The notes under the pieces: model-generated | Database searches by the model: none | What the model was told of the DNA's origin: nothing | The model's input: only the letters and a program-made list of their open reading frames with translations | Made by a program: the position numbers and the translations under genes | Source of the DNA: Plantibacter sp. PA-3-X8 | Lineage (GTDB): Bacteria; Actinomycetota; Actinomycetes; Actinomycetales; Microbacteriaceae | Assembly (NCBI RefSeq): GCF_003856975.1 | Contig: NZ_CP033107.1 | Location: forward strand, 2,046,001-2,110,000 | Length of the DNA: 64,000 nucleotides | Direction: 5' to 3' | Part shown: piece after piece, positions 45,619 to 55,935 of the stretch | Layout of the letters: each line of letters begins with the position of its first letter | Numbering within the stretch: position 1 is the first letter of the stretch

Positions 45619-45640
45619 TGATGGTAAACAACGGGTGAAC
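45619..45640 (-). promoter_or_regulatory. PHO-box-like RegX3/PhoP site upstream of pstS
   Basis: On the minus strand two 11-bp direct-repeat units lie side by side, GTTCACCCGTT and GTTTACCATCA. This matches the PhoP/RegX3 pattern of GTTCACC units spaced 11 bases apart. It is 73 bases upstream of pstS. Confidence 0.8.
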
Positions 45641-45727
45641 GGATATCGACGGCTTCATGGCGGCCGACGTGGCGATGCCGCGAATGCGCGACGAACGCCC
45701 CCTGTTCAGGGGGTTCGCGCGGATGGG

Positions 45728-46666
45728 TCAGACGCGGGGTTCGTGCGTCTCGATGGCGATGATGCCGGAGCTCGGGTTGGTCCGGGAGAGGTGCACGATG
45801 GAGAACGCCCCGGTCTCGAGTGCGGCGGCGCTCCCGAGGTAGGAGCCTCGGGTGGACCCGGTGGCGAGCGCGATCTCGTGCAGGATCTCGGGGAGGACCG
45901 GTCCGTGGCTGCAGAGGATGGCCGTCTTGAGCGCCCTGACGCGGCGGCCGACGACCCGGCGGACATCCGATTCGCCCCGCTCGTAGGCGTCCTGGCTGAT
46001 GAGGTCGGAGCGTTTCGGCTCGATGCCCGCGGCCGCGGCGATCGGGCTGACGGTGCTGACGCAGCGCACGGCCGTGCTCGTCACGATCTTGCGAGGACCG
46101 AAGGCGAGCAGGGTGGGGACGTTCCCCGCGGCCTGCTTGACGCCGCGCGGCGCCAGTGGCCTGGTCGCGTCCTCACCGGACCATTCGGAGGGGGACGTGG
46201 CCTTCCCGTGGCGCATCGCGATGAGGGCGAAGGTCGCTGTGACGCCCTCGTCGACCAGCGCGGCGAAGGCGTCGAGGATCTCCACGTCGCGCTCGTAGCT
46301 GAGGTAGCTCCGTGCCCGCTTGATGGTGACCCACTCCAGGGCGGCGACCTCGCCGTTGGGGATGAACGTGCTCTCGCGGACGGCCTGGTCGGTGACCTCG
46401 GCCGACCAGTAGTGGACGATCTTCTCGCGTCCGCTCGACAAGGGGTACGTGGAGACACCGAGCGGCACACCGAGGTGGACGCTCAGGCCGGTCTCCTCCT
46501 TGATCTCCCGCACGGCCGTCTGCGCGAGCGTCTCTCCGGGATCGACCTTGCCCTTGGGGATGGTGACGTCGCCGTAGACCGTCCGGTGGATGACGAGGAG
46601 GTGGACCTTGCCGTCGATGAGACGCCAGCACACGGCACCGGCTGCATAGATTGCCGTCGTCGTCAT
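45728..46666 (-). CDS. NUDIX hydrolase fused to histidine-phosphatase domain (MutT1-like)
   Basis: 312 residues from ATG 46666, with GAGG eight bases upstream. Residues ~5-135 are a NUDIX domain with the full box at 39-61 (GKVDPGETL...REIKEETGL). Residues ~148-312 are a histidine phosphatase domain with the RHG motif in LIAMRHGKA and a second catalytic His in CSHGPVLPE. This is the architecture of mycobacterial MutT1, which removes 8-oxo-(d)GTP and diadenosine polyphosphates. It lies 52 bases after ppk1 on the same strand, and the two may form one unit. Confidence 0.93.
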   Translation of the reverse strand: MTTTAIYAAGAVCWRLIDGKVHLLVIHRTVYGDVTIPKGKVDPGETLAQTAVREIKEETGLSVHLGVPLGVSTYPLSSGREKIVHYWSAEVTDQAVRESTFIPNGEVAALEWVTIKRARSYLSYERDVEILDAFAALVDEGVTATFALIAMRHGKATSPSEWSGEDATRPLAPRGVKQAAGNVPTLLAFGPRKIVTSTAVRCVSTVSPIAAAAGIEPKRSDLISQDAYERGESDVRRVVGRRVRALKTAILCSHGPVLPEILHEIALATGSTRGSYLGSAAALETGAFSIVHLSRTNPSSGIIAIETHEPRV

Positions 46667-46718
46667 AGTCACTGCCTCGTCGTGTCGTGGTGCTCGGGTG
46701 GGTCGCGGTGCGAAGTCG

Positions 46719-48914
46719 TCAGCGACGGTTCCTCGGCCGGCGGCGCGCCGCGGTCTCGAGCATGAGGGAGTCTTGCAGATCCGTGAGCGGTCGTCCGTCA
46801 GCGTCGACCGCGTGGCGCGTCCAGACGCCGTCGGCGTCGAGCCACCAGGACGACGTCTGCTCGTCGAGGGCCTGCTCGAACATCGCGGCGGTCGCCTCGA
46901 GGTGCTTCGGGTCGGTGAGCCTGACGAGCGCCTCGACGCGGCGGTCGAGGTTGCGGTGCATCATGTCGGCGCTGCCGATGAACACGTGCGGGTCGCCGTC
47001 GTTGTGGAACGAGAAGATGCGCGAGTGCTCGAGGTACCGCCCGAGGATGGAGCGCACGCGGATCGTCTCGCTCATCCCCGGCTGGCCGGGCTTCAGCGCG
47101 CAGATCCCGCGAACCCACAGGTCGACCGGGACCCCCGCCTGGCTGGCCCGGTAGAGCGCGTCGATGATCGACTCGTCCACCATCGAGTTGACCTTGATGC
47201 GGATCCCGGAGGGCTTGCCCTCCTCCGCGTTCGTGCGCTCCTGCTCGATGTGCTTGAGGAGGCCCTTGCGCAGGTGGCGCGGCGCGACCAGGAGTCGCTT
47301 GAACTTCTTCTCGATCGCGTACCCGGACAGCTCGTTGAAGAGGCGGGTGAGGTCTTTGCCGACCTGGTCATCGGCTGTGAACAGACCGAGGTCCTCGTAG
47401 ATGCGGCTCGTCTTCGGGTTGTAGTTACCCGTGCCGATGTGGCTGTAGTGGCGCAGCACGCCGCGCTCCTGTCGGACGACGAGCGCGAGCTTGCAGTGCG
47501 TCTTCAGTCCGACGAGCCCGTAGACGACGTGGACGCCGGCCTTCTCGAGCTTCCTGGCCCAGGAGATGTTGTTCTGCTCGTCGAACCGGGCCTTGATCTC
47601 GACCAGCGCGAGGACCTGCTTGCCGGCCCCCGCCGCGTCGATGAGTGCTTCGACGATGGGGCTGTCGCCCGAGGTCCGGTACAGGGTCTGCTTGATCGCG
47701 AGCACGTGCGGGTCGGCGGCGGCCTGCTCGATGAACGCCTGCACGCTCGTGGCGAAGGACTCGTAGGGGTGGTGGACCAGGACGTCCTCACGGGCGATCG
47801 ACCGGAAGAGGTCGGGCTTGCCGTTGGGCTCGTCGGGCTGGAACTGCAGCGCCGTGGTCGGGACGCGTTTCGGGTACTGGAGATCCGGGCGGTCGATGCC
47901 GGCGAGGCTGAAGAGTCCGCCGAGGTCGAGCGGCGAGGGTAGGCGGTAGACCTCCTGCTCGGTGATGTCGAGTTCGCGGACGAGGAGTCCGAGGGTGACA
48001 TCGTCCATGTCGTCGGTGATCTCGAGCCGGATGGGCGGCCCGAACCGGCGGCGCAGCAGCTCCTTCTCGAGGGCCTGGATGAGGTTCTCGGTCTCGTCCT
48101 CCTCGATCACCATGTCCTCGTTGCGCGTGACGCGGAAGACGTGGTGGTCGACGATCTCCATGCCGGGGAAGAGGTGGCCGAGGTGGTTGGCGATGACCTC
48201 CTCGAGGGCGATGTAGCGCACGCTGGGAGCGGTGTCCAGTGACGCGGAACGGCGCTCCGCCGGACCGACGCGGACGAAGCGCGGCATCATCTGCGGGACC
48301 TTGAGCCGGGCGAACTCCTCGCGCCCGGTGCGGGTGTTCCGCACTCGGACCGCGAGGTTCAACGAGAGGCCGGAGATGTAGGGGAACGGGTGGGCCGGGT
48401 CGACTGCGAGCGGCATGAGCACCGGGAAGACCTGGTTGCTGAAGTACTCGCTGAGGTACTCGCGGTCGGCTGCGTCGAGTGAGTCCCAGGTGACGACCGT
48501 GACGCCGCGTTCGGCGAGGTCGGGACGGACGAGGTCGTGCCAGGCGCGGGCGTGCCGTTCCTGCAGGACGTGCGCCTGCTGGGAGATCTCGGACAGGACG
48601 TCGGCCGGAGCGTTGCCGACGTTCGTCGGGACAGCCAGGCCAGTGAGGATGCGGCGCTTCAGGCCGGCGACCCGCACCATGAAGAACTCGTCGAGGTTCG
48701 AGGCGAAGATCGCGAGGAAGTTGGCGCGTTCGAGGACGGGCAGCGCCGGGTCTTCGGCGAGCTCGAGGACACGCTGGTTGAAGGCGAGCCAGCTGAGTTC
48801 GCGGTCGAGGTAACGGTGTTCGGGCAGCGCGGGATCGTTCCGCTCGAAGGCGGGGTCGAAGTCCTCTTCGTCTCCATCGAGGCCGACATCGAGCACGGTT
48901 GGGTCTGCTGGCAT
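46719..48914 (-). CDS. ppk1: Polyphosphate kinase 1
   Basis: 731 residues. It makes polyphosphate from ATP through a phosphohistidine. N-terminal domain: [38 protein letters not shown]. Head domain: [18 protein letters not shown]. Catalytic C-terminal half: [48 protein letters not shown], and the active histidine in [20 protein letters not shown]. It lies between mshD and the NUDIX gene. A PHO-box-like repeat is upstream, in line with phosphate control. Confidence 0.97.
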   Translation of the reverse strand: MPADPTVLDVGLDGDEEDFDPAFERNDPALPEHRYLDRELSWLAFNQRVLELAEDPALPVLERANFLAIFASNLDEFFMVRVAGLKRRILTGLAVPTNVGNAPADVLSEISQQAHVLQERHARAWHDLVRPDLAERGVTVVTWDSLDAADREYLSEYFSNQVFPVLMPLAVDPAHPFPYISGLSLNLAVRVRNTRTGREEFARLKVPQMMPRFVRVGPAERRSASLDTAPSVRYIALEEVIANHLGHLFPGMEIVDHHVFRVTRNEDMVIEEDETENLIQALEKELLRRRFGPPIRLEITDDMDDVTLGLLVRELDITEQEVYRLPSPLDLGGLFSLAGIDRPDLQYPKRVPTTALQFQPDEPNGKPDLFRSIAREDVLVHHPYESFATSVQAFIEQAAADPHVLAIKQTLYRTSGDSPIVEALIDAAGAGKQVLALVEIKARFDEQNNISWARKLEKAGVHVVYGLVGLKTHCKLALVVRQERGVLRHYSHIGTGNYNPKTSRIYEDLGLFTADDQVGKDLTRLFNELSGYAIEKKFKRLLVAPRHLRKGLLKHIEQERTNAEEGKPSGIRIKVNSMVDESIIDALYRASQAGVPVDLWVRGICALKPGQPGMSETIRVRSILGRYLEHSRIFSFHNDGDPHVFIGSADMMHRNLDRRVEALVRLTDPKHLEATAAMFEQALDEQTSSWWLDADGVWTRHAVDADGRPLTDLQDSLMLETAARRRPRNRR

Positions 48915-48953
48915 GTCTTCATCATGACACCGTGGCGGGGGTGGTCGCGACGA

Positions 48954-48975
48954 CTGCGGTGAACACTGTGTAAAT
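48954..48975 (-). promoter_or_regulatory. PHO-box-like site upstream of ppk1
   Basis: On the minus strand ATTTACACAGT is followed directly by GTTCACCGCAG, two 11-bp units; the second is a perfect GTTCACC core. It is 39 bases upstream of the ppk1 ATG. It is weaker than the pstS site. Confidence 0.6.
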
Positions 48976-49004
48976 GCCGCAGCGCCGCGCCGCTGTGGAG
49001 GGGA

Positions 49005-49910
49005 TCAGGCGTCGGTTCTCGCGTACTGCACGTCGATCGTGTGGTCGGTGAATCCGAGCGAGCGGTACAGCGACACCGCAGGAAGGTTGTCGGCTTCGAC
49101 GTAGAGCGTGACCGCCTCGACGCGTCGATCCCGCAGGCGGGCGAGGCCGGCCTCCATCAGGAGTCGCCCGAGCCCTCGGCCACTTGCCGCAGGGTGCACG
49201 CCGACCGCGTAGACCTCGCCGACCGTGTCCTCGACCTTCAACCAGATGAATCCGAGGAGGTCGCCGTCGGAGCCTCGTGCGAGCAGGAAGTCGTCGGCGT
49301 CGAACCAGGACTCGGCTTCCCGGGCGCGGAGATCGTCGAGGGTCATGCGTCCCTGCTCGGGGTGGTCGGCGAAGGCGAGCGCGTTGACCTCGAGCCACTC
49401 CTCCTCGTCGACTCCCGGCCGGAACGTGCCGACCGTGACATCCGCGTGCCCAGTGGTGGCCGGTCGTGCGCGGCTCGGCGGCGCCTTGGTCAGGCGGAGC
49501 TGCAGCAGCGTCCTGACCGGCGAGAAGCCGAACTCCTGTGCGAGCACCCGGGAGGCGGGGTGGTCGCCGTGTGCCCAGATGCGCACCTGCGGAGGACAGT
49601 TGGCGAGGACGCCGCGCAGTGCGGCGCGACCGTAGCCGTGACCCCGCCACTCGGGCTCGACGACGAACTCGAGTTCGCCATGGCCGAGGATGGCCGCGCC
49701 CACGACGGCGAAGTCGTCGGGGTCGACCGGCGGGTCCTGTGGTTCGACGGCGAGGATCAGTGTTCGGGCGCCGGACGCGGCGTCGATGAGCGACTGGTCG
49801 CTGAACGGCGGCTGGCCGTCGACGAGCGACGCCGTGCGCACGACGCGCTCGAGCGCATCCCTGGTGCGGGCGTCGTCGACGTTACGAACCGACAGCGTCA
49901 GCCGGGGCAT
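49005..49910 (-). CDS. mshD: Mycothiol synthase
   Basis: 301 residues from ATG 49910. It has two GNAT acetyltransferase halves: the N-terminal one with [16 protein letters not shown] and the C-terminal one with [20 protein letters not shown] and [19 protein letters not shown]. MshD acetylates Cys-GlcN-inositol in the last step of mycothiol synthesis. The start lies inside glnR (29-base overlap). The glnR-mshD pair is also found in mycobacteria, which supports the name. Confidence 0.95.
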   Translation of the reverse strand: MPRLTLSVRNVDDARTRDALERVVRTASLVDGQPPFSDQSLIDAASGARTLILAVEPQDPPVDPDDFAVVGAAILGHGELEFVVEPEWRGHGYGRAALRGVLANCPPQVRIWAHGDHPASRVLAQEFGFSPVRTLLQLRLTKAPPSRARPATTGHADVTVGTFRPGVDEEEWLEVNALAFADHPEQGRMTLDDLRAREAESWFDADDFLLARGSDGDLLGFIWLKVEDTVGEVYAVGVHPAASGRGLGRLLMEAGLARLRDRRVEAVTLYVEADNLPAVSLYRSLGFTDHTIDVQYARTDA

Positions 49911-50571
49911 GATCGTCCTCGTAGACGTTGAAGCGGTAGCCGACGTTGCGCACGGTGCCGATGAGCTGCTCGAGGTCGCCGAGCTTGGCGCGCAACCGGC
50001 GGACGTGGACGTCGACGGTTCGCGTGCCACCGAAGTAGTCGTAGCCCCACACCTCGCTCAGCAGCTGCTCGCGCGTGAACACGCGGGAGGGGTGGGTCGC
50101 GAAGAAGCGGAGCAGCTCGAACTCCTTGAAGGTGAGGTCCAGCGGCTTGCCGTGGACCTTCGCGGAGTAACTGGCCTCGTCGATGACGACGCCCGACGCC
50201 TGGATCTTGCTCGCCGAGTGCTCCTGGGAGGCGCGGCCGATCGCGAGCCGGATCCGAGCGTCGACCTCGGCCGGTCCGGCGGATTCGAGGATGACGTCGT
50301 TCACGCCCCAGTCGGCGCTGACGGCGGTGAGGCCACCCTCGGTCAGGATGAGGAGGAGTGGGACCGACAGCCCGGACGCACCGAGGATCTTGCAGAGCGA
50401 CTTGGCGCTCGCGAGGTCCTGGCGGGCGTCGACGAGCACGAGGTCCGAACTCGGAGCGTTCACGAGTTGTGCGGGGTCGGCTGGGATCTGCCGGGTGCGG
50501 TGGCTCAGGAGCCCGAGGGATGGGAGGACCTCGGTGCCGACCATGGAGGTCAAGACCAAAATTTGCGCCAC
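49882..50571 (-). CDS. glnR: GlnR-type orphan response regulator
   Basis: 229 residues. The start is best set at GTG 50571, six bases after GGGAGG; the ATG at 50577 lies directly against that GGAGG. The receiver-like N-terminus has [35 protein letters not shown] and [20 protein letters not shown], as in actinobacterial GlnR, which controls nitrogen genes and needs no kinase. The C-terminal winged helix (~130-220) has [20 protein letters not shown] and [16 protein letters not shown]. It is coupled to mshD. Confidence 0.9.
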   Translation of the reverse strand: MAQILVLTSMVGTEVLPSLGLLSHRTRQIPADPAQLVNAPSSDLVLVDARQDLASAKSLCKILGASGLSVPLLLILTEGGLTAVSADWGVNDVILESAGPAEVDARIRLAIGRASQEHSASKIQASGVVIDEASYSAKVHGKPLDLTFKEFELLRFFATHPSRVFTREQLLSEVWGYDYFGGTRTVDVHVRRLRAKLGDLEQLIGTVRNVGYRFNVYEDDHAPADAVGS

Positions 50572-50681
50572 GCGCATCCTCCCGACTGAGTTTGGAACCA
50601 TATTAGGCGAACGACCGCACCCCACGCCGCACCGGGCGCCCGCTGGTGGTCCGATGGCGTCCGCTCTGTGACAATGGGTCC

Positions 50682-50972
50682 GTGAGCGAAACCACTCTCT
50701 CCCCCCGGCTGCGCTGGATCAGTGTCGTCTCCATCTGGGCGCTCGCGCTCGTCGGCGTCGTCGTGTCCGGCTTGCTCTGGAGCCCGGGGGAGACCTTCTT
50801 CGGGCTGTCGGCCACGCTCGGCCTCTGCACCCTGGCCGCGTTCTCGGCACAGCTGTTGACGCGACAGAAGGTGGGATTCGTCGATCGGATGTCGACGAGC
50901 GTCACCGGCGCCGTCCTCATCCTCGCCATCGGCGGTGCCGTGTATGGCCTCATCGCCCTGGCCTCGGGGTAG
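50682..50972 (+). CDS. Small membrane protein of unknown function
   Basis: 96 residues from GTG 50682; a longer in-frame ATG (50646) is less likely. Three spans are predicted (~15-33, ~40-62, ~75-95). I do not recognise a family. It is divergent from glnR and starts a run of plus-strand genes that continues with a 36-residue membrane peptide and a nitrobindin-like protein. Confidence 0.7.
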   Translation: MSETTLSPRLRWISVVSIWALALVGVVVSGLLWSPGETFFGLSATLGLCTLAAFSAQLLTRQKVGFVDRMSTSVTGAVLILAIGGAVYGLIALASG

Positions 50973-50981
50973 ACTCTCCCC

Positions 50982-51092
50982 ATGCTGCTCGCTCTCGAAA
51001 TCTTCTTCATCGGCTTGCTCGTCCTCGCCAGCCTCGCCATCGCGTTCACCGCGGTGGTCGTGCTGAAGAACCTGTACCGCGGTCAGCGCTAG
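50982..51092 (+). CDS. 36-residue single-span membrane peptide
   Basis: A short frame from ATG 50982 (after CTCCCC, no good ribosome site) to TAG 51090-51092. It reads MLLALEIFFIGLLVLASLAI, then FTAVVVLKNLYRGQR: one hydrophobic span of about 24 residues and a basic tail, as in small membrane proteins with the tail inside. It is tightly placed (9 bases after one gene, 13 before the next), third-codon positions are G/C-biased as in its neighbours, and it fills a gap that would otherwise be empty. Confidence 0.65.
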   Translation: MLLALEIFFIGLLVLASLAIAFTAVVVLKNLYRGQR

Positions 51093-51105
51093 TCCGGGTC
51101 CCTCG

Positions 51106-51810
51106 ATGATCGAGATCCCGAGCGGCCTGCCGAGCGAACTGGTCCCGCTGTCGTGGCTCATCGGCGTCTGGGAGGGCACCGGCGTCATCGACTACCAGGT
51201 CGGCGACGAGACCGTGACCCGCGAGTTCGGTCAGCGCGTGAGCTTCAGCCACGACGGCCTGCCGTACTTGAACTACAACTCCTACACCTGGCTCCTGCCC
51301 GAGCAGCCCCCGCGCGACGCCGAGGGGGCCTCGTCCACGGACGAGGACGCCCTGTCGGACGACACCGCTGCGGACGTCGCGCCTGACGGAGCCTCGGCGG
51401 ACGAGTCCGGTGTGCCCGAGCCGCTCGTCACCGAGACGGGTTATTGGCGCCTCGAACGCCCGCTGATCGAAGGCGACCCGGGCCCGGGCATGCTCCCAGG
51501 GCAGGGCCCCCGCCCGTTCGGCACCGCGCAATCGGTCGAGACCCTGCGCACGTCGACCGGCGCCTTCCCCCTGCAGGTCTCGATCGTCCACCCGAACGGT
51601 GTGAGCGAGCTCTACCTCGGCCAGATCGACGGCCCGCGGATCGACCTCGCGACCGACGCCGTCGTCCGGACCGCTGGAGCCAAGGAGTACGCCGCCGCGA
51701 CCCGCCTGTACGGTCTCGTCGAGAACCACCTGCTCTGGGCCTGGGACATCGCCGCCCTGGGACAGGACCTCCGGACGCACGCCTCGGCGCGCCTGGCCAA
51801 AGCCGACTGA
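51106..51810 (+). CDS. FABP/nitrobindin-like (DUF1794) protein with acidic insert
   Basis: 234 residues from ATG 51106. The beta-barrel signature LSWLIGVWEGTG is at ~16-27, and the family end LLWAWDIAALGQDL is at ~210-223. Nitrobindins bind heme in a ten-strand barrel; a late His (HLLWAW, ~208) may be the ligand. Between ~65 and ~105 is an acidic low-complexity insert (AEGASSTDEDALSDDTAADV and on) not expected in the family core. It runs directly into ygfZ. Confidence 0.9.
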   Translation: MIEIPSGLPSELVPLSWLIGVWEGTGVIDYQVGDETVTREFGQRVSFSHDGLPYLNYNSYTWLLPEQPPRDAEGASSTDEDALSDDTAADVAPDGASADESGVPEPLVTETGYWRLERPLIEGDPGPGMLPGQGPRPFGTAQSVETLRTSTGAFPLQVSIVHPNGVSELYLGQIDGPRIDLATDAVVRTAGAKEYAAATRLYGLVENHLLWAWDIAALGQDLRTHASARLAKAD

Positions 51811-51811
51811 C

Positions 51812-52978
51812 GTGACCATTCCCAACGGAGCGGTCACACCGGAACCGATTCCGGGTTCGCCATTCCTCACGCTGCCGGGTGCCGTCGAACAGGCGGATGC
51901 CGTCGACCACGGCGTCCCCTCCCATTACGGCAGCCCGAACATCGAGCAGCGCCTCATCGCCAACGGTAAGGCGATCGTCGACCTGTCGAACCGTGGCATC
52001 GTGACGGTCACCGGCCCCGATCGGCTGAGCTGGCTCAACTCCATCACGAGCCAGGAGCTGCGCTCGCTGTCGGCCGGCATCTCGACGGAGACCCTCTTCC
52101 TCGACCAGAGCGGCCGGATCGAGCACGCGGTCAAGCTGCTCGACGACGGCACGACCACGTGGCTCGTCACCGAAGCCGACGATGCTGCGCCCCTCCACGC
52201 CTGGCTCGACCGGATGCGGTTCATGCTGCGCGTCGAGGTGGCCGTCGCGACCGAGCAGTACGCCGTGATCGGTGCGGCGGCGGGTCTCGCGGTCGACGCT
52301 GCAGAGCCGAACGGCATGCCGCTCGTCTGGCACGATCCGTGGTCCGAGGTCGCGGTCGGCGGGCATCAGTACGCGACGGGCGAGCACCCGGGTGCAGCGT
52401 GGACATGGACCGAGACGATCGTCGCGCGCGAGCAGCTCGAGTCGCTCGTGCAGCAGGTCCGTGCGGGGACGTTCTCCGCCGCGGGTTCGCTGGCCGCCGA
52501 GGCCCTGCGGATCGCTGCCTGGCGCCCGCGGTTGCAGTCCGAGGTCGACGAGCGGAGCATCCCGCACGAGCTCGACTGGCTGCGCTCGGCCGTCCACTTG
52601 AACAAGGGCTGCTATCGCGGTCAGGAGACGGTCGCCAAGGTGCACAACCTCGGGCATCCGCCGCGTCGCCTCGTCATGCTCCTCCTCGACGGCTCCGATG
52701 CGGTCCTGCCGCCGGCCGGTTCGAACGTGGTGCTCGTCGGCGTCGGCGACGACGCGACCCGGAAACCCGTCGGACGCATCACCTCGAGCGGGATCCATCA
52801 CGAGTTGGGCCCGGTGGCCTTGGCGATCGTCAAGCGCTCCGCGGATCCGGCGGCCGTGCTGACGGTGGAAGCCGACGGCATCGATGTCGCGGCATCGCAG
52901 GAGATCGTCGTGCCGGCGGATGCCGGGGCCACGGCGAACGTGCCGCGGCTGCCGCGACTCGGCGCCGTCCGGCGCTGA
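51812..52978 (+). CDS. ygfZ: YgfZ/GcvT-like folate-binding protein
   Basis: 388 residues from GTG 51812, one base after the previous stop. The family motif KGCYRGQETVAKV is present (KGCYxGQE, with the conserved cysteine), in a GcvT-like fold (TGPDRLSWLNSITSQELRSL near the N-terminus). YgfZ helps maintain or repair iron-sulfur enzymes using folate. Its neighbours do not refine the role. Confidence 0.93.
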   Translation: MTIPNGAVTPEPIPGSPFLTLPGAVEQADAVDHGVPSHYGSPNIEQRLIANGKAIVDLSNRGIVTVTGPDRLSWLNSITSQELRSLSAGISTETLFLDQSGRIEHAVKLLDDGTTTWLVTEADDAAPLHAWLDRMRFMLRVEVAVATEQYAVIGAAAGLAVDAAEPNGMPLVWHDPWSEVAVGGHQYATGEHPGAAWTWTETIVAREQLESLVQQVRAGTFSAAGSLAAEALRIAAWRPRLQSEVDERSIPHELDWLRSAVHLNKGCYRGQETVAKVHNLGHPPRRLVMLLLDGSDAVLPPAGSNVVLVGVGDDATRKPVGRITSSGIHHELGPVALAIVKRSADPAAVLTVEADGIDVAASQEIVVPADAGATANVPRLPRLGAVRR

Positions 52979-52983
52979 CCTCG

Positions 52984-54108
52984 GTGGGGAAGGACGACGC
53001 CTCGGACCCGGGCGTACGGGTCGACCGATGGACCGCTGCGGTGCGTCGCCGCATCGCGCTCGGCGACGCCTGGCATCGTCTCGTCGGATCCGTGCCGGCG
53101 GTGCTGCAGGTCAGCGCCACGGCGATCGGCGCGTACGCGTTCGCCCACTACGTGCTCGGGCACGCCGTGCCACTCCTCGCCTTGACGGTGACGATCTCGA
53201 GTCTCGGGTTCGTTCGCGACGCCCGTCCGATCCGGGTCCTCGAGACGGCCGTGGGGATGAGCGTCGGGATCGCGCTGGCCGAGATCCTGCTCCTCGGCTT
53301 CGGGCAGGGGACGTGGCAGCTCGCGGTCGCGCTCGTGCTCACGCTGCTCGTCGCCCGGTTCCTGTCGCCGGCGGCGTCGTTCGCGATCGCGGCGGCGGTG
53401 CAGTCCGTCCTCGTCATGCTCCTGCCCGTGCCCGACGGCGGCCCGTTCGTGCGCACCCTCGACGGTCTGATCGGCGGGGTCTTCGCCCTGCTCGCGACCG
53501 CGCTCATCCCGCGCGACCCACGCCGGAGCGCTCGCCGGGACGGCCAGCGGCTCATCGACGAACACGTCCGGACCCTCGCCTCGCTCGTCGCCGCCCTCCG
53601 TCTCGGCGACCTCGAGGAGGCTGACCGCGCGCTCGCACGGGCGAGGGCCACCCAGCCGGCCCTGGACGCGTGGCGCGGAACCCTCGACTCAGGGCTCGCC
53701 ATCGCGCGCATCTCGCCGTTCCTCCGCAAGGCGGTGTTCGACCTCGAACGGCAGCGGACCATGCTCGACGGCATGGACCTCGCGACCCGCAACCTCCGGG
53801 TGATCGCCCGGCGCATCGACTACGTGTCGCGCGACGCCACGAGCCGCCCCGAGCTCGCGGACCTGCTCGCGCGCACCTCCGTCGCGCTCGGCATCCTGTC
53901 GCAGTCGATCGGCGACATCGCCCAGCAGCCGGTCGCGAGGCAGTCTCTGCTGGAGATCGCGAAGCACCTCGAGCCGGTCGCCGTCCTCCCCGACGCCTCG
54001 GTCTCCGAGCAGGCGCTCGTGCTCGTGCTCCGGCCGTACCTCGTCGACCTGCTCACGGCGACGGGGCTGCCGACGCAGGCGGCGCAGGCGGCGCTACCCT
54101 CGCTCTGA
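52984..54108 (+). CDS. FUSC-family (aromatic acid exporter-like) membrane protein
   Basis: 374 residues if started at GTG 52984; no ribosome site is clear, and GTG 53008 is possible. About six hydrophobic segments at ~38-170 contain FVRDARPIRVLETAVGMSVG and TLDGLIGGVFALLATALIPRDP, as in FUSC/ArAE proteins. A helical cytoplasmic domain follows (~175-370). It may export aromatic or other organic acids, but that is only a family-level guess. Confidence 0.82.
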   Translation: MGKDDASDPGVRVDRWTAAVRRRIALGDAWHRLVGSVPAVLQVSATAIGAYAFAHYVLGHAVPLLALTVTISSLGFVRDARPIRVLETAVGMSVGIALAEILLLGFGQGTWQLAVALVLTLLVARFLSPAASFAIAAAVQSVLVMLLPVPDGGPFVRTLDGLIGGVFALLATALIPRDPRRSARRDGQRLIDEHVRTLASLVAALRLGDLEEADRALARARATQPALDAWRGTLDSGLAIARISPFLRKAVFDLERQRTMLDGMDLATRNLRVIARRIDYVSRDATSRPELADLLARTSVALGILSQSIGDIAQQPVARQSLLEIAKHLEPVAVLPDASVSEQALVLVLRPYLVDLLTATGLPTQAAQAALPSL

Positions 54109-54127
54109 CGGCAGCCTTCCCCGACAC

Positions 54128-54952
54128 TCAGTCCGTCGAGGAGGGATTCGGGGCTACAGCCGACCACGGCAGTGTCAGCTCACCGAGGCGCCAACGGTTG
54201 CGGCCGGCCAGCACCGGCCACCCGCTGTCCCGGAGCGTCCGGACGGTCGCCAGCCATCGTTGGACCGGGCTGTAGACCGCCAAGGGCGCATGCATCCGCC
54301 AGGCGCGGTCGAGGTCCGTCATGAGCGCATGGACACGTTCGCCCGGCACGTTGTGATGGATCAGCGCCTTCGGCAGTCGTTCGGCCACGATGGACGGCAG
54401 CTCGAGGTCGGCGAGCCGCAGACTGATGGAGAACGACTCAGCACGCCCCTGGTCGTCGACCGCGATCCAGCTGGACACCCGTCCGATCTCGTCGCACGTC
54501 CCTTCGACGAGCACACCGCCGGGCTGCAGCCGCGACGCCATGAGACGCCAGGCCCCCGTGACCTCGGCTTCGTCGTACTGCCGGAGCACGTTGAACGCCC
54601 GGATCACCGTGGGACGGTCGTCGCCGGTCGGCACCTCGAACCCTCCGCGTGCGAAGGAGACCGCAGCCGTCGGCGTGAACCGGGTCGTGCCCGCGCGCAC
54701 CTGCTGCAGCTGCGCGTCGGCGGTGCGGACGCGCCCCGGCTCGATCTCGAATCCGATGACCCGTACGTCGGGCCGGACGGCGAGTAGTCGGTCGTGCAGT
54801 TCCAACGCCGTGATGCCGCTCGCGCCGTAGCCGAGGTCCACCACCAGCGGGTTCGTCGTCCGTCTGAGTGAGGGGTGGGTCGCGATCCAGCGGTCCACCC
54901 GCCGGAGCCGGTTCGTACCCGTCGTCCCGCGGGTGATCGATCCGACGGGCAT
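54128..54952 (-). CDS. Class I SAM-dependent methyltransferase-like protein
   Basis: 274 residues from ATG 54952, nine bases after GGGAG; GTG 54970 is an alternative. The SAM-binding loop reads [17 protein letters not shown] (~40-56), with IGFEIEP as the acidic strand-2 motif. [13 protein letters not shown] and [14 protein letters not shown] fit the later strands. The substrate is unknown. It is convergent with the FUSC gene and divergent from gpmA. Confidence 0.82.
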   Translation of the reverse strand: MPVGSITRGTTGTNRLRRVDRWIATHPSLRRTTNPLVVDLGYGASGITALELHDRLLAVRPDVRVIGFEIEPGRVRTADAQLQQVRAGTTRFTPTAAVSFARGGFEVPTGDDRPTVIRAFNVLRQYDEAEVTGAWRLMASRLQPGGVLVEGTCDEIGRVSSWIAVDDQGRAESFSISLRLADLELPSIVAERLPKALIHHNVPGERVHALMTDLDRAWRMHAPLAVYSPVQRWLATVRTLRDSGWPVLAGRNRWRLGELTLPWSAVAPNPSSTD

Positions 54953-55023
54953 GGACCCATTCTCCCTCACGGAGCGGGGTCATCGTCCACCTTGCGGTCA
55001 TGCGCCGTCGGTATGCTGGGGAC

Positions 55024-55773
55024 ATGCCTGAGACTTACACCCTCGTCCTGCTGCGCCACGGCAACAGCGACTGGAATCAGAAGAACCTGTTCACCGGTTG
55101 GGTCGACGTCCGACTCAGCGAACTCGGCGTCACGGAGGCCAAGCGTGCGGGCGAACTGCTCGCCGACTCCGGCATCACCCCGGACGTGCTGTACACCTCG
55201 GTGCTCTCCCGCGCGATCCAGACGGCGAACCTCGCCCTCGAGACCGCCGACCGCATGTGGATCCCGGTCAAGCGCAGCTGGCGCCTCAACGAGCGTCACT
55301 ACGGCGCGCTGCAGGGCAAGGACAAGGCGCAGACCCTCGCCGAGTACGGCCCGGAGCAGTTCCAGACCTGGCGTCGTTCCTTCGACGTGCCGCCGCCGCC
55401 GATCGACGACGACAACGAGTGGTCGCAGGCCGATGACCCCCGGTATGTCGGGATCGACGGAGAACTGCCCCGCACCGAGTGCCTGAAGGACGTCATCGAC
55501 CGGATGTTGCCCTACTGGGAGTCCGACATCACGGTCGACCTGGCCGCCGGCAAGACCGTCCTCGTGACGGCGCACGGCAACTCGCTCCGCGCACTCGTGA
55601 AGCACCTCGACGACATCTCGGACGACGAGATCGCCGAGCTGAACATCCCCACCGGCATCCCGCTCGTCTATGAGCTCGACGCGGACTTCCGTCCGGTCGC
55701 CCCGGCCCGGTACCTCGATCCCGAGGCCGCAGCAGCAGGCGCCGCCGCCGTCGCGGCGCAGGGGAAGAAGTAG
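55024..55773 (+). CDS. gpmA: 2,3-bisphosphoglycerate-dependent phosphoglycerate mutase
   Basis: 249 residues from ATG 55024. It interconverts 3- and 2-phosphoglycerate through a phosphohistidine. Motifs: [20 protein letters not shown] (active His), [32 protein letters not shown] and [11 protein letters not shown] (second His). In many actinobacteria gpm lies next to phoU/senX3/regX3; here two surface-protein genes sit in between. A terminator follows. Confidence 0.97.
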   Translation: MPETYTLVLLRHGNSDWNQKNLFTGWVDVRLSELGVTEAKRAGELLADSGITPDVLYTSVLSRAIQTANLALETADRMWIPVKRSWRLNERHYGALQGKDKAQTLAEYGPEQFQTWRRSFDVPPPPIDDDNEWSQADDPRYVGIDGELPRTECLKDVIDRMLPYWESDITVDLAAGKTVLVTAHGNSLRALVKHLDDISDDEIAELNIPTGIPLVYELDADFRPVAPARYLDPEAAAAGAAAVAAQGKK

Positions 55774-55795
55774 CGGAAACCCCACCAAACCACCA

Positions 55796-55856
55796 CCCCG
55801 GTCGGGAGCGCGGCGTGGCGACATCGTCGCCGAAAGTGCTCCTGGCCGGGGTTTTC
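55796..55856 (+). terminator. gpmA terminator with T-run
   Basis: A 14-bp stem with two wobble pairs (55796-55809 with 55838-55851) enclosing an inner hairpin is followed by TTTT (55852-55855). Confidence 0.82.
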
Positions 55857-55935
55857 CATGTCGAAAAAAAGGGGTTGAACCGCTTCGGGGTTGGGCGTAC
55901 AGTGACTGCACTGTAACCCGATTGGGGGGATACGC

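Noticed and set aside
46698..47942. Open frame (414 codons) antisense to ppk1
   Set aside because: All ppk1 motifs lie on the minus strand; the antisense product is low-complexity and matches nothing.
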